This document shows, one piece after another, positions 7,329 through 18,603 of a DNA stretch of 64,000 bases. Both the position numbers and the translations under genes were made by a program. Each line of letters starts with the position of its first letter. Position 1 is the stretch's first letter. Source of the DNA: Lachnospiraceae bacterium (GTDB lineage: Bacteria; Bacillota; Clostridia; Lachnospirales; Lachnospiraceae); contig JAFZLD010000022.1 in NCBI GenBank assembly GCA_017553505.1, forward strand, positions 1 through 64,000, in the 5' to 3' direction. A model generated the notes under the pieces. That model saw nothing but the letters and a program-made list of their open reading frames with translations. It was not told the DNA's origin and ran no database searches.

Positions 7329-8349
7329 AAAAAGATGTATGGTAGTGACTGCCATAGTGTTGTATATATGCACATTGGGTTGCGGAAAGACGGAGGAACA
7401 TAACTCTGCGCTTTATGAAAAAGAGACAGAAGTGGAGGAACAACCGAAGCTTGAAGAGTTGTTTAATCTAGAGGAAATCGAAGCGAGCGGAAGTATCCTC
7501 GATGGTGCATATAGTTATGGGCTCAGGAATATAGATGACGAAAGCATGGCTGTTTCAATCAATGAAGGAAAGCTTATCTTAGATATAGAGCACGATAATT
7601 CAGGGAAAGAGTGTGAAGTCGGATTTTTGATGTTTGTGGATGGTATTCCGCAGTTTAACGCTAGCGGAGAATCCATGACAAAGTTCAGGACAGAAACAAA
7701 ATCGGTAAATCATGTGAGAGTAGAAACCGACCCGATTGTAGATGTGGAAAGAAATATACACAGACTTGATTGCATGCTTATATTCGAACCGACATATACA
7801 GGAACAAAAGAACACATGGAACACGGTAACTATGGTTCCGGACTGCCGCTCCTCCCCTATACGGTTAACGGGATAGATGAGAAAATCGAGACTACTCGTG
7901 TGGAAAAAGAATTTGAAATGGAGCCGTTATCGAATGATTTGATAGAACGCTATACCAAAGAAAGAAGAGACGGAACAAAGAGATGCCAGATAGATGAAAA
8001 GCCACTGATTATCGAATTGCGGGAAAAGGAATTTCTTATTACCGATGGAATAGTTGCAGATCCCAATATGGAGTTACAATTAGCCTTTTTTGGAAAAAAC
8101 GCTGAGAAGTATAGAGTTTCGGCTTTTTTGAATGATGAGGCATATCCTGCGTTTGATGGTGCTGCTTATGTGGATATAGAAGTAACCCACAGTAATGAGA
8201 CAATAGTGCGTCCAAATGTAAAATATGAGGATTTGCAAAGCGGTGGTAACAATTTGTTTTTTGTATATATACCGGCGGGCGATGATGATATTTATGCGGG
8301 TGAAAGTGCTGAAAAAACGCCGACTTATACACTGTTATGCGGGGAATGA
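7321..8349 (+). CDS. Lipoprotein of unknown function
   Basis: 342 residues with an N-terminal MIKKRCMVVTAIVLYICTLG followed by the lipobox Cys (LGC). The mature protein is acidic (EEHNSALYEKETEVEEQPKL) and then mixed alpha/beta with no motif I recognise. GGGAGAG lies just upstream of ATG 7321, which overlaps the previous gene by 8 bases; the stop overlaps the ABC ATPase reading region. With the preceding lipoprotein and the ABC genes it may sense, bind or protect against the secreted product; this is inferred only from position. Confidence 0.7.
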   Translation: MIKKRCMVVTAIVLYICTLGCGKTEEHNSALYEKETEVEEQPKLEELFNLEEIEASGSILDGAYSYGLRNIDDESMAVSINEGKLILDIEHDNSGKECEVGFLMFVDGIPQFNASGESMTKFRTETKSVNHVRVETDPIVDVERNIHRLDCMLIFEPTYTGTKEHMEHGNYGSGLPLLPYTVNGIDEKIETTRVEKEFEMEPLSNDLIERYTKERRDGTKRCQIDEKPLIIELREKEFLITDGIVADPNMELQLAFFGKNAEKYRVSAFLNDEAYPAFDGAAYVDIEVTHSNETIVRPNVKYEDLQSGGNNLFFVYIPAGDDDIYAGESAEKTPTYTLLCGE

Positions 8350-8351
8350 CA

Positions 8352-9053
8352 ATGCTTCAGATTAATAATATAACTAAGAAATATAAAGATACTTATGCAG
8401 TTAAAGAAGTAACATTCTCATTAAACAATGAAGTTGTAGGGCTGATGGGTGTTAATGGAGCGGGAAAGACAACGCTAATTAAGATTCTCACGACTCTTTT
8501 AAAGCAAAATAGCGGTGAAATCCTATATAACGGAGAAAGAATAGACAAAATAGAGAAAAGGTATTTGTCAGAGCTTGGCTATATGCCGCAATACGCGTGT
8601 TATTATGATGATTTTACTGTAAAAGAATTTTTAAGTTATATGGGAGTTATAAAGGGAATCGATAAAAAAGCTGTCAAAGAAAAAATTGACGAAGTTCTTG
8701 AATTCACCAACCTCACAAGGGAAGTAAAGAAAAAAGTGGGCGCCCTTTCGGGAGGAATGAGGCAAAGGTTGGGTGTAGCACAGGCTATAATCAATGATCC
8801 TTCAATACTTATTTTGGATGAGCCCACAGCAGGACTGGATCCGGTAGAAAGAATCAGATTCAGGCAACTGATAAACAGTGTGGCTCAAAATCGGATAGTG
8901 CTTATAGCTACTCATATTGCAGAGGACGTGGAAGCAGTTGCGGATAGAGTCATAATACTGAATTCCGGAGAAATACTGGAGGACACACCGATAGATAAAT
9001 CTCAAAAGGGATATATCGAAGAACTTTTTATGAGAAAAGTGATGAAAGTATAA
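8352..9053 (+). CDS. ABC transporter ATP-binding protein (ABC-2 / antibiotic-type)
   Basis: 233 residues with all ABC ATPase motifs: Walker A GVNGAGKTT, Q-loop at LGYMPQ, signature LSGGMRQRLG, Walker B LILDEPTAGLD, and switch His in ATHIAED. The short single-NBD form pairs with ABC-2 permeases as in CcmA/NatA or bacteriocin immunity and export systems. Start candidates at 8337, 8346 and 8352 are in frame; GGGGA at 8341-8345 is correctly spaced only for ATG 8352. The two downstream membrane genes are its probable partners. Confidence 0.9.
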   Translation: MLQINNITKKYKDTYAVKEVTFSLNNEVVGLMGVNGAGKTTLIKILTTLLKQNSGEILYNGERIDKIEKRYLSELGYMPQYACYYDDFTVKEFLSYMGVIKGIDKKAVKEKIDEVLEFTNLTREVKKKVGALSGGMRQRLGVAQAIINDPSILILDEPTAGLDPVERIRFRQLINSVAQNRIVLIATHIAEDVEAVADRVIILNSGEILEDTPIDKSQKGYIEELFMRKVMKV

Positions 9054-10190
9054 ATGTTTAAATTTGAATTATTGAAACTATTTAAAGAGAAGTTGCTTTG
9101 GATTTCTTTGGCTGCACTTATGGTGTTTAACAGCCTTTTTATCCGTGTGACTTTTTTTGTTGTGGATGACAGTCAGGCGATGAGGGCGAAGGCTGCCTGT
9201 TTCGGAGAAATAAACAGTAACAACGTAAGCGCTGTTTTGGAGCGTAAAAACAGTCTTGAAGACAAGGTATTAAACGGTGTCTTTAGTACAGAATATGATG
9301 AAACTTTGTATACGGGCTATGAATTCAGTGAATACTGGACGTTTAATGAAATCTTTCAAGAAATGAAAAGGCGCTATGAATACGGCGAGGTGATGGAGAA
9401 GAAAGCGTCAATTTGCCTGGAAAATGCAGAATACTACAAGAAAAGGAACACGGGGCTCTATAAATTCAATCTTAAATTGGCCAAAAACTTTTCGGGAAGA
9501 AAAATAACCGAATACTATGATACGAGAAATCTTGAATTGTTTTTAAACTACGATGTGGGAGTAGTTTGCGCCCTGGCTTTTATGATGGTTGCCATGACGC
9601 TTTCTTTTGACAGAGAGAGGCGAAAGAATACTGCGGGAATAATTGGGTCGTGTGTTGAAACGCTTAACGGAATCTGTGTAATAAAAATCTTCGTGTGTAT
9701 TTTTGTCACAATAGTGGGATACCTGGCAATTGAGACAGCTACTGCGGTTTCGTTTGGAATTATTGATTATCCGAGACAATTATTATTGCCGCTTTATTCA
9801 ATTAACGGATTTGAAATGACATATACAAATGACAGTATTATGGGGTTTATTGTTAAACGTTTTTTTGTAAGAAGCCTGGCCGTAATTGATATCGGAGCTG
9901 TCTTTTTTGTACTGATAAAGTTTATCAAAAACAGATATCTGCTTCTTGTTGCGATGTTAAGTACCTGTGTTGCAATGATTGGTTTTGCAAGAGTTTCTGC
10001 AATGGGTTTTAACCCGGTTGTGGGACTTGGAATTACGAATCTTGTGAGAGAAAGCAGAAATACGGAACTTTTGGGAATGAAGTTTTTGGGCGCCCGGACA
10101 ATTGTTATAGGAATGGTGGTTGAGAGTACGTTTCTTTTTGGTGTTGCAATGCTGTACGGTAAGTTAGGGAGTAACAGAAAATGTTTTTGA
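9054..10190 (+). CDS. ABC-2 type membrane subunit (first)
   Basis: 378 residues. A transmembrane helix near residues 14-37 is followed by a ~125-residue soluble segment with charged helices, then about five further membrane helices from residue ~165. This is the single-helix/large-loop/multi-helix layout of ABC-2 permeases. Its ATG directly abuts the TAA of the ATPase gene and its end overlaps the next permease by 10 bases, so the three form one translationally coupled unit. The cargo is unknown; the secreted 139-aa protein has its own Sec signal, so efflux or immunity rather than primary export is plausible. Confidence 0.75.
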   Translation: MFKFELLKLFKEKLLWISLAALMVFNSLFIRVTFFVVDDSQAMRAKAACFGEINSNNVSAVLERKNSLEDKVLNGVFSTEYDETLYTGYEFSEYWTFNEIFQEMKRRYEYGEVMEKKASICLENAEYYKKRNTGLYKFNLKLAKNFSGRKITEYYDTRNLELFLNYDVGVVCALAFMMVAMTLSFDRERRKNTAGIIGSCVETLNGICVIKIFVCIFVTIVGYLAIETATAVSFGIIDYPRQLLLPLYSINGFEMTYTNDSIMGFIVKRFFVRSLAVIDIGAVFFVLIKFIKNRYLLLVAMLSTCVAMIGFARVSAMGFNPVVGLGITNLVRESRNTELLGMKFLGARTIVIGMVVESTFLFGVAMLYGKLGSNRKCF

Positions 10191-11266
10191 TGATTCAAAA
10201 AGAAATAAAAAAGACATTTGCGGATAAAAAAAGAATTATCATTTTCTTTCTGGGAATGGTGGCGTTGATATTGTACACGTTGTCAAAAGCACCGTCGAGG
10301 TATATTAACAGGGCAATTGAACATGATAAGATATTTTACCTTGAAATATTAGACAGAGTCGGCGGCGAGTACAGTAAGGAAAAGAATGCGGAACTTTCTG
10401 ATATTTCTGATGAAATGGAGGCAGAAAGTAAGATTTACGGCGATTTGGAAATCAGGGATTATTTCAAAGGCATCAATATATTAGACAAGATGGAAGTATA
10501 CAATAATCAGAAGTATACAGCGGCCAACAGAGTTACGCTTGATTATATTAAAATGCAGATGAGATATGTTAAAACGGATGTAGCCGGCAGAAGACTTATA
10601 TACCAAAACGGGTGGATTGAGCTGGTGGAAAAAAGTGGCATTGGAGCAGTAAGTGCCATATTGTCATGGATGTTTGGAATGATGATTATGGCGGGGGATT
10701 ATGACAGCGGAATGCACAACCTTACCAACGCTTGCATAAACGGCAAAAAGAAGCATTATTACGCCAAAATCGGAGCTACAATAATAATCGTATTATTGAT
10801 TCATTTGGTTGAATTGATTGTGAGACTTGTAAGAATCAGTGTGCAATACGGTATTCGGGACATCAAATCACCAATGCGGAGTGTCTCGCTGTTTGGATAT
10901 TCACCTATGAATGTTTCTTTGCTTATGATGACCGTGATTCTTTTATTAATCAAGATAGTAGGACTGTTATTCTGTGTCGGCCTTGTTGCGGTCATTACCG
11001 TTATCGTTAAAAATTCAGTGAAAGTGACATTTGTATTTGCCGGTATTCTTCTTTTTATAAGATATATAGTTCCTCAAAAAGTTGCATTTATGACCGGAAT
11101 CGGGATGTATTCGGGTAAAGAATATATAGAGGGAATAACATCGGTAGCGGATATGGAAAAAATATATTTTTCAAACGGTGTTCTTTTTAGTATAGGCATA
11201 GCCAATTTAGTGGCCTTTTTAGCTCTGTGCTATGTGGGAGGGTGCATATATGCGAAAAAGGATTAG
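10181..11266 (+). CDS. ABC-2 type membrane subunit (second)
   Basis: 361 residues with the same topology as its neighbour: an N-terminal helix (IIIFFLGMVALILYTLS), a long soluble region to about residue 150, then five to six membrane helices. It overlaps the upstream gene by 10 bases and the following lipoprotein by 17. Two unequal permeases with one ATPase would make a heterodimeric channel. Many codons end in A or T, unlike the flanking chromosome. Confidence 0.75.
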   Translation: MFLMIQKEIKKTFADKKRIIIFFLGMVALILYTLSKAPSRYINRAIEHDKIFYLEILDRVGGEYSKEKNAELSDISDEMEAESKIYGDLEIRDYFKGINILDKMEVYNNQKYTAANRVTLDYIKMQMRYVKTDVAGRRLIYQNGWIELVEKSGIGAVSAILSWMFGMMIMAGDYDSGMHNLTNACINGKKKHYYAKIGATIIIVLLIHLVELIVRLVRISVQYGIRDIKSPMRSVSLFGYSPMNVSLLMMTVILLLIKIVGLLFCVGLVAVITVIVKNSVKVTFVFAGILLFIRYIVPQKVAFMTGIGMYSGKEYIEGITSVADMEKIYFSNGVLFSIGIANLVAFLALCYVGGCIYAKKD

Positions 11267-11837
11267 TGTAATAGTGTTACTGCTTTTGCTGACCGGATGT
11301 TCACAAAGAATATATGATGAAGAGATATATGAGTGTAATACTTATGAAAACGACAAGTACTCTGTAAATGTAGAAGAGGGAACGGTTCTTTTTAAGGAAA
11401 CGGGAGAGGAAAGCAGGCTGGTTAAGGATGTATTTTTTGAGTATAAAAAGCCGACTTGCTATTCTCTTTATAACGATATCTTCTATTTTGATTCTTATGA
11501 GAATGAATATGCAATTTATGCGGTATCGGTATCTGAAGGCATACCACGAAAACTTTTTGACGAAAGTGGTGATACAGGCGGAATATCATTTCTGGATGAA
11601 TTGCATAATTACGAGATTCCAAAAGACAGTTATGCTCTGGAAGAGATGAGTTTGACATATATGAATATCTGTGGGCCGGTTTTTGTTTATGTCAGGAATT
11701 ACGAGCTTCATAGTATGGATTTAAGAAGTATGAAGGATATAGTGTTGACTGACGATTGTTCAGATATAATAGAAATTAAGGACAATGCAGTGGAATATTA
11801 CAATTCAAAATACGTAAGAGAGAAAGTTGCATTTTAA
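11250..11837 (+). CDS. Small lipoprotein, last gene of the accessory operon
   Basis: 195 residues starting MRKRISVIVLLLLLTG followed by the lipobox cysteine (LTGC). The mature part has repeating Tyr/Asp-rich beta stretches (DIFYFDSYENEYAIYAVS, SLTYMNICGPVFVYVRNYEL) and no known family. GGGAGG at 11235-11241 selects ATG 11250 over ATG 11232. A strong terminator follows. Three lipoproteins around one ABC exporter is unusual. Confidence 0.7.
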   Translation: MRKRISVIVLLLLLTGCSQRIYDEEIYECNTYENDKYSVNVEEGTVLFKETGEESRLVKDVFFEYKKPTCYSLYNDIFYFDSYENEYAIYAVSVSEGIPRKLFDESGDTGGISFLDELHNYEIPKDSYALEEMSLTYMNICGPVFVYVRNYELHSMDLRSMKDIVLTDDCSDIIEIKDNAVEYYNSKYVREKVAF

Positions 11838-11862
11838 ATGCAGACGGGCTTATTTTGAAATA

Positions 11863-11904
11863 AAAGACTTTACTTTATTGTTTAAAGTAAGGTCTTTTTG
11901 TTTT
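11863..11904 (+). terminator. Terminator of the accessory operon
   Basis: AAAGACTTTACTTTA pairs with TAAAGTAAGGTCTTT (15 bp, one wobble pair, loop TTGTT) and runs into TTGTTTT. It closes the operon 26 bases after the last stop codon. Confidence 0.85.
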
Positions 11905-12027
11905 AACGAGAAAAATGGCAACTTACTGCTCATTTATGTACCGCTTAGCACCGAAACTATTGCATAATCGCACGGATATAATAGAATCAAATTATCAACT
12001 TAAACATGTTTACAGATGAGGAAAAAA

Positions 12028-12471
12028 ATGAGGGTTAACATTATTGCAAACTCCGACACGAAAGAGATATTCGCGGAGATTCACTGTACGGAAGTCACGG
12101 CGGAAGTAAGAAGGCTTGAGTCATACATCGAAAACTTCGACGGACGCATCAAAGGCGAGTGTGACAAAGAAGTCAGCTACGTGGACATTAAGGACATTCT
12201 TTATTTTGAATCCGTGGACAACAAGACCTTTATCTACACTGAGGACAAGGTGCTCACGGCGGAGCTTAGGCTCTACGAGATAGAGAAGAAGCTCAGTGAG
12301 CGTGATTTCTTCAGATGTTCGAAGTCGGTGGTGGTGAATATCGGTAAGATTGTGAAGCTTAAGCCGGAGATTTCGAGAAACATAATTGCGACCCTCGATA
12401 ACGGCGAATCGGTTGTGATTTCCAGAAGATATGTACCCGAACTTAAAAGAATAATCGGTGCGGAGGACTGA
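12028..12471 (+). CDS. LytTR-domain transcriptional regulator
   Basis: 147 residues. The C-terminal ~95 residues are a LytTR DNA-binding domain (VDIKDILYFESVDNKTFIYT, FFRCSKSVVVNIGKIVKLKP, ISRRYVPELK). The N-terminal ~50 residues are a short non-receiver region, as in the small LytTR regulators encoded with DUF3021 proteins. Starts at 12016 and 12028 are possible; GATGAGGAAA makes a Shine-Dalgarno for 12028. A TATAAT sits at 11977-11982. It is followed after two bases by the DUF3021-like gene, the usual partner. Confidence 0.85.
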   Translation: MRVNIIANSDTKEIFAEIHCTEVTAEVRRLESYIENFDGRIKGECDKEVSYVDIKDILYFESVDNKTFIYTEDKVLTAELRLYEIEKKLSERDFFRCSKSVVVNIGKIVKLKPEISRNIIATLDNGESVVISRRYVPELKRIIGAED

Positions 12472-12473
12472 GC

Positions 12474-12920
12474 ATGGAGAGATTTAAAAACTTTTTGGCA
12501 TATATTCGAAACGGACTTTGTTTTTCTTTTACCTGGCTGTTGCTGATGTTAATGGAAGGCGCGGTGTTCAGCGGTATAAAGGCGATTGAGGTGGGATTCT
12601 TGTTTAAGGTATTTCTTATGTGCCTGTACGGAGCCGTGTGCTTTGCGGTATGCTTCACGGACTTTTTGATAAGAACCAAGGGATTCATTTTCAGACTTAC
12701 GATTTTGTTTATAACCTTTATTCCGGTGGAAGTGTTTACATTTTACAAGCTGAACATTTTTGCTGGAAAAGGAACGGCATTGGAATGGACGATATTTACT
12801 GTCATAGTGATTTCTTTTTACATTACCTGCCTGGTGCTTGACAGGACGAAATTCAAGGACAAGGGCGAACGATACACGCAACTTTTGAACGAATATAATA
12901 GGAGACAACAAAATGAATAG
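12474..12920 (+). CDS. DUF3021-like four-helix membrane protein
   Basis: 148 residues with four predicted membrane helices (around residues 13-33, 43-61, 70-90 and 103-121) and a charged C-terminal tail (LDRTKFKDKGERYTQLL). Small integral membrane partners of this kind are encoded next to LytTR regulators and are thought to hold them inactive; the mechanism here is inferred from the pairing. It is 2 bases from the regulator and overlaps the next gene by 8. Confidence 0.75.
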   Translation: MERFKNFLAYIRNGLCFSFTWLLLMLMEGAVFSGIKAIEVGFLFKVFLMCLYGAVCFAVCFTDFLIRTKGFIFRLTILFITFIPVEVFTFYKLNIFAGKGTALEWTIFTVIVISFYITCLVLDRTKFKDKGERYTQLLNEYNRRQQNE

Positions 12921-13476
12921 AATGAGTGATGATAAATTTAATGAGTGTGCTCTGGGGCTCGACGCACTCAGGGATGATATGAAATACAGTCAGAAAGCGG
13001 GACTTCCGTTTATAATAACCGCGGCAATCATCTGGGCATTGATAGCGATTGCGACAAGCCTTGACCTTCCGATGTACACTTCGGATCTGGTGGTGTTCTG
13101 CTGCGCCTGCCCGCTTATGCCGATAGCGCTGCTTGTGGGCAAGATTCTTAAAGTAGATATCCTTGATAAAAAGAACGTGCTTTGGAAAGCCGGCATTCTT
13201 TTTACATGTAATCAAATGATTTATCTTCTTATAGCTATGTGGGCTATGAGCGCAGTGCCTGAGAAGATGGTGATGGTGTACGCAATGATTTTCGGAGCGC
13301 ATTATCTTCCCTACTCATGGCTGTACAAAGAGAAAATTTACCTCGTGTCGGCTATATTGATTACCATAGCGTCACTGATACTCGGCCTTACCGTTCCGAG
13401 GAATGTGCTGGCGATTGTGCTGATGTGCTACGAGATTGTTTTTGCCATTACTTTATACAGAACTACAAGGCAGTAA
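12913..13476 (+). CDS. Six-helix membrane protein, possibly DUF7010 family
   Basis: 187 residues with a short cytosolic N-terminus (MNRMSDDKFNECALGLDALR) and about six membrane helices to the end. The N-terminal ELRDDMKYSQKAG-type helix followed by paired helices resembles proteins annotated DUF7010; I am not certain of that match. It overlaps the DUF3021-like gene, so the three-gene module is co-expressed. No catalytic residues are apparent. Confidence 0.6.
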   Translation: MNRMSDDKFNECALGLDALRDDMKYSQKAGLPFIITAAIIWALIAIATSLDLPMYTSDLVVFCCACPLMPIALLVGKILKVDILDKKNVLWKAGILFTCNQMIYLLIAMWAMSAVPEKMVMVYAMIFGAHYLPYSWLYKEKIYLVSAILITIASLILGLTVPRNVLAIVLMCYEIVFAITLYRTTRQ

Positions 13477-13484
13477 TTCATAAA

Positions 13485-13516
13485 AAGGGTGTCGGTCAGG
13501 CCGGCACCTTTCTTTA
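13485..13516 (+). terminator. Terminator of the LytTR module
   Basis: AAGGGTGTCGG and CCGGCACCTTT form an 11-bp stem with wobble pairs around a 5-base loop, followed by CTTTATTTTTATTT. Confidence 0.8.
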
Positions 13517-13549
13517 TTTTTATTTAATAAAATTGGCACAGATAATTTG

Positions 13550-13578
13550 TTGACATTTGCCAAGAGGGGGTATATTGT
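13550..13578 (+). promoter_or_regulatory. SigA-type promoter of the hrcA operon
   Basis: A perfect TTGACA (13550-13555) is followed at 17 bp by TATTGT (13573-13578); an overlapping TATATT is at 13571. The CIRCE operator lies directly downstream, covering the expected transcription start. Confidence 0.7.
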
Positions 13579-13589
13579 ATCTATAGTAA

Positions 13590-13616
13590 TTAGCACTCGT
13601 ATCACATGAGTGCTAA
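13590..13616. promoter_or_regulatory. CIRCE operator (HrcA binding site)
   Basis: TTAGCACTC, nine bases, then GAGTGCTAA: an exact match to the CIRCE consensus. HrcA binds it to repress class I heat-shock genes, and hrcA itself is the first gene downstream, so the operon is autoregulated. Confidence 0.97.
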
Positions 13617-13665
13617 CAAATTGCAACACCGGACCCTTGGTACAGACATTTGAAAGTGTGATTAC

Positions 13666-14690
13666 GTGGAACTGGATGAGAGAAAAGTTAAGATTTTACA
13701 AGCTATAGTTCGTAACTACCTTGAGACCGGCGAGCCCGTGGGCAGCCGTACAATTTCCAAGTACACGGATTTGAATTTGAGCTCTGCCACCATTCGTAAT
13801 GAGATGGCGGACCTTGAAGAGATGGGCTACATTATTCAGCCCCATACCTCAGCAGGCCGTATTCCTTCCGACAAGGGCTACAGACTCTACGTCGACAAGA
13901 TGCTTGAAGAGAAGGAGAAGGAAGTCGAGGAGATGAAAGAGCTTCTTTTGCAAAAAGAAGACAAGATGGACAATCTCCTCAAGCAAGTGGCCAAGGTTCT
14001 TGCAGTTAATACGAACTACGCCACGATGATAAGCGCCCCTCAGTACAACCGCAACAAGCTTAAGTTCATCCAGTTATCCAGAGTCGATGACGAGCAGATA
14101 CTTGCGGTAATCGTTACGGAAGGCAACGTTATCAAGAATCACATGATTCCCACGCAGGATTACCTCGACGATGAGACGATGCTTAAGCTTAACATCTTGC
14201 TTAACACGCATCTCAACGGACTCAGCATTGAAGAGATTAATCTTGCAATGATAGCCTCCATCAAGAAGATGGCGGGCATTCACTCAGATATCGTAGGTGA
14301 TGTAATCGATGCGGTGGCAGAGGCCATCCACTCCGATGAAGACCTTGAGATATACACAAGCGGAGCCAATAACATTCTTAAATATCCCGAGCTTGCGGAC
14401 AAGGACCACGCGGTCGAGCTCCTGCACGCATTTGAGGAGAAAGCACCGCTCAATGAACTTGCACTTACCAATCTCGCAGGCGAGAACACCGGCATTCAGG
14501 TGTACATCGGCGACGAAGCCCCGGTTGAGGGACTTAAGGACTGCAGTGTGGTAACCGCCACATATGAGCTTGATGAGGGCATGAAGGGCACAATCGGTAT
14601 CGTAGGCCCCAAGCGTATGGACTACGACAAGGTTGTGGGCACCCTTAAGAATATGATGAATCAGCTTGATTCATTGTATAAGAAGAAAGG

Positions 14691-14694
<4 letters not shown>
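13666..14694 (+). CDS. hrcA: Heat-inducible transcription repressor HrcA
   Basis: 342 residues. The N-terminal winged helix has the family signature (ILQAIVRNYLETGEPVGSRT, SATIRNEMADLEEMGYIIQP, TSAGRIPSDKGYR). The central GAF-like and C-terminal regions end in VGPKRMDYDKVVGTL. It represses its own operon at CIRCE and is reactivated by chaperonin. Start is GTG 13666 with only a weak ribosome site. Its TGA overlaps the grpE ATG. Confidence 0.97.
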
Positions 14695-17220
<2,526 letters not shown>

Positions 17221-17236
17221 AGAATAAACTTTAAGA

Positions 17237-17265
17237 GGGGCGGGAGAATCTCTCGCCCCGCTTTT
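17237..17265 (+). terminator. Hairpin between dnaK and dnaJ
   Basis: GGGGC-GG-GAGA pairs with TCTC-GCCCC around a short loop with a two-base bulge, followed by GCTTTTGAG. Its place suggests partial termination or mRNA processing that keeps DnaJ below DnaK levels. Confidence 0.55.
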
Positions 17266-17281
17266 GAGGTTAAAACACATT

Positions 17282-18451
17282 ATGGCAGAACAGAAAAGAG
17301 ACTATTACGAGGTACTCGGAGTCGACAAGAACGCCGATGAAGATGCCCTTAAAAAAGCATACAGACAACTTGCCAAGAAGTACCACCCCGACGTTAATCC
17401 CGGCAACAAAGAAGCAGAAGCCAAGTTCAAGGAAGCATCCGAGGCTTATGCGGTGCTCAGCGATCCCGAGAAGCGTCGCCAGTACGATCAGTTCGGTCAT
17501 GCCGCATTTGACGGCAGCGGCGGAGCAGGCGGATTCGGTGGATTCGACTTCAACGGTGCTGATTTCTCCGATATTTTCGGTGATATATTCGGCGATTTCT
17601 TTGGCGGTTCAAGAGCACGCGGTGCCAGAAGCAACTGCCCCATGAAGGGTGCCAACCTTCGTACCAGCGTACGTATCACTTTCGAAGAAGCGGTATTCGG
17701 CGTTGAGAAGGAGCTTGAGCTTAATCTTAAGGACGAGTGCAAGACCTGTCACGGTACAGGCGCTAAGCCCGGCACATCCAAGGAAACCTGTCCCAAGTGT
17801 AAGGGTCAGGGACAGATTGTGTATACTTCACAGTCTTTCTTTGGCACTGTTAGAAACGTTCAGGTATGTCCCGACTGTAAGGGTTCAGGTAAGATTGTAC
17901 GCGAAAAGTGTCCCGATTGCGGCGGCACAGGCTATGTTACCAGTCGTAAGAAGATTGCGGTTTCTATTCCCGCAGGTATCGACAACGGCCAGTGCGTACG
18001 TATTCCCGGCAAGGGTGAGCCCGGTACCAACGGCGGTGAGAGAGGCGATTTGCTGGTAGAAGTAATTGTGGCCAATCACCCGATTTTCCAGAGGCAGGAT
18101 ACCAACATTTATTCTACCGTTCCGATTTCTTTTGCAGTTGCTGCACTGGGCGGTGAGGTACTTATCGATACTGTTGACGGACGCGTGGCTTATGAGGTTA
18201 AGCCCGGCACCCAGACTGATACGAGAGTTCGTCTGAAGGGCAAGGGCGTTCCTTCCCTCAGATACAGAGACGTGCGTGGCGACCACTACGTAACACTTGT
18301 GGTTCAGACCCCCGACAAGCTTTCCAAGGAAGCCAAGGATTTACTCAAGCAGTTCGACGCGCTCACAGGCGACTCGCTCAACGCAGTCAAGAACGCGGGC
18401 AACTCCTCCAAGGACTCCGACGATTCCAAGAAGAAGAAATTCTGGAAATAA
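17282..18451 (+). CDS. dnaJ: Co-chaperone DnaJ (Hsp40)
   Basis: 389 residues. J-domain at 1-70 with the HPD tripeptide ([10 protein letters not shown]), then a Gly/Phe-rich linker (~75-110), and a zinc domain with four CxxCxGxG motifs ([32 protein letters not shown]). The C-terminal beta-sandwich contains [20 protein letters not shown]. It delivers clients to DnaK and stimulates its ATPase. [14 protein letters not shown] at ATG 17282 is the family start; an upstream in-frame TTG is rejected. Confidence 0.98.
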   Translation: MAEQKRDYYEVLGVDKNADEDALKKAYRQLAKKYHPDVNPGNKEAEAKFKEASEAYAVLSDPEKRRQYDQFGHAAFDGSGGAGGFGGFDFNGADFSDIFGDIFGDFFGGSRARGARSNCPMKGANLRTSVRITFEEAVFGVEKELELNLKDECKTCHGTGAKPGTSKETCPKCKGQGQIVYTSQSFFGTVRNVQVCPDCKGSGKIVREKCPDCGGTGYVTSRKKIAVSIPAGIDNGQCVRIPGKGEPGTNGGERGDLLVEVIVANHPIFQRQDTNIYSTVPISFAVAALGGEVLIDTVDGRVAYEVKPGTQTDTRVRLKGKGVPSLRYRDVRGDHYVTLVVQTPDKLSKEAKDLLKQFDALTGDSLNAVKNAGNSSKDSDDSKKKKFWK

Positions 18452-18470
18452 CTTAATTATGCAGTGTAAT

Positions 18471-18509
18471 ACAGACCGTTTTCCGTGTTGGAGGCGGTCT
18501 GTTTCTTTG
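18471..18509 (+). terminator. Terminator of the heat-shock operon
   Basis: ACAGACCG pairs with CGGTCTGT across a 16-base loop and runs into TTCTTTGG, about 20 bases after the dnaJ stop. Confidence 0.7.
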
Positions 18510-18564
18510 GCAGTGCTATTATGGAAAATGAAAGATATTGTGATATTTTAGCGTCTTTTTTGTA

Positions 18565-18593
18565 TTGACTAAGGGAGGGCAGTTTGATAAATT
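18565..18593 (+). promoter_or_regulatory. Promoter of the MATE gene
   Basis: TTGACT (18565-18570) and TAAATT (18588-18593) are exactly 17 bp apart. A start about 7 bases downstream would coincide with the ATG at 18604, implying a leaderless or nearly leaderless mRNA. Confidence 0.6.
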
Positions 18594-18603
18594 AGCAATT
18601 GTT

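Noticed and set aside
12443-13302. Long minus-strand ORFs across the DUF3021 and six-helix genes
   Set aside because: Opposite-strand frames of membrane-protein codons; the plus strand shows coupled starts and ribosome sites.
13590-13616. Inverted repeat as a transcription terminator
   Set aside because: It is an exact CIRCE sequence downstream of a promoter and has no T tract.
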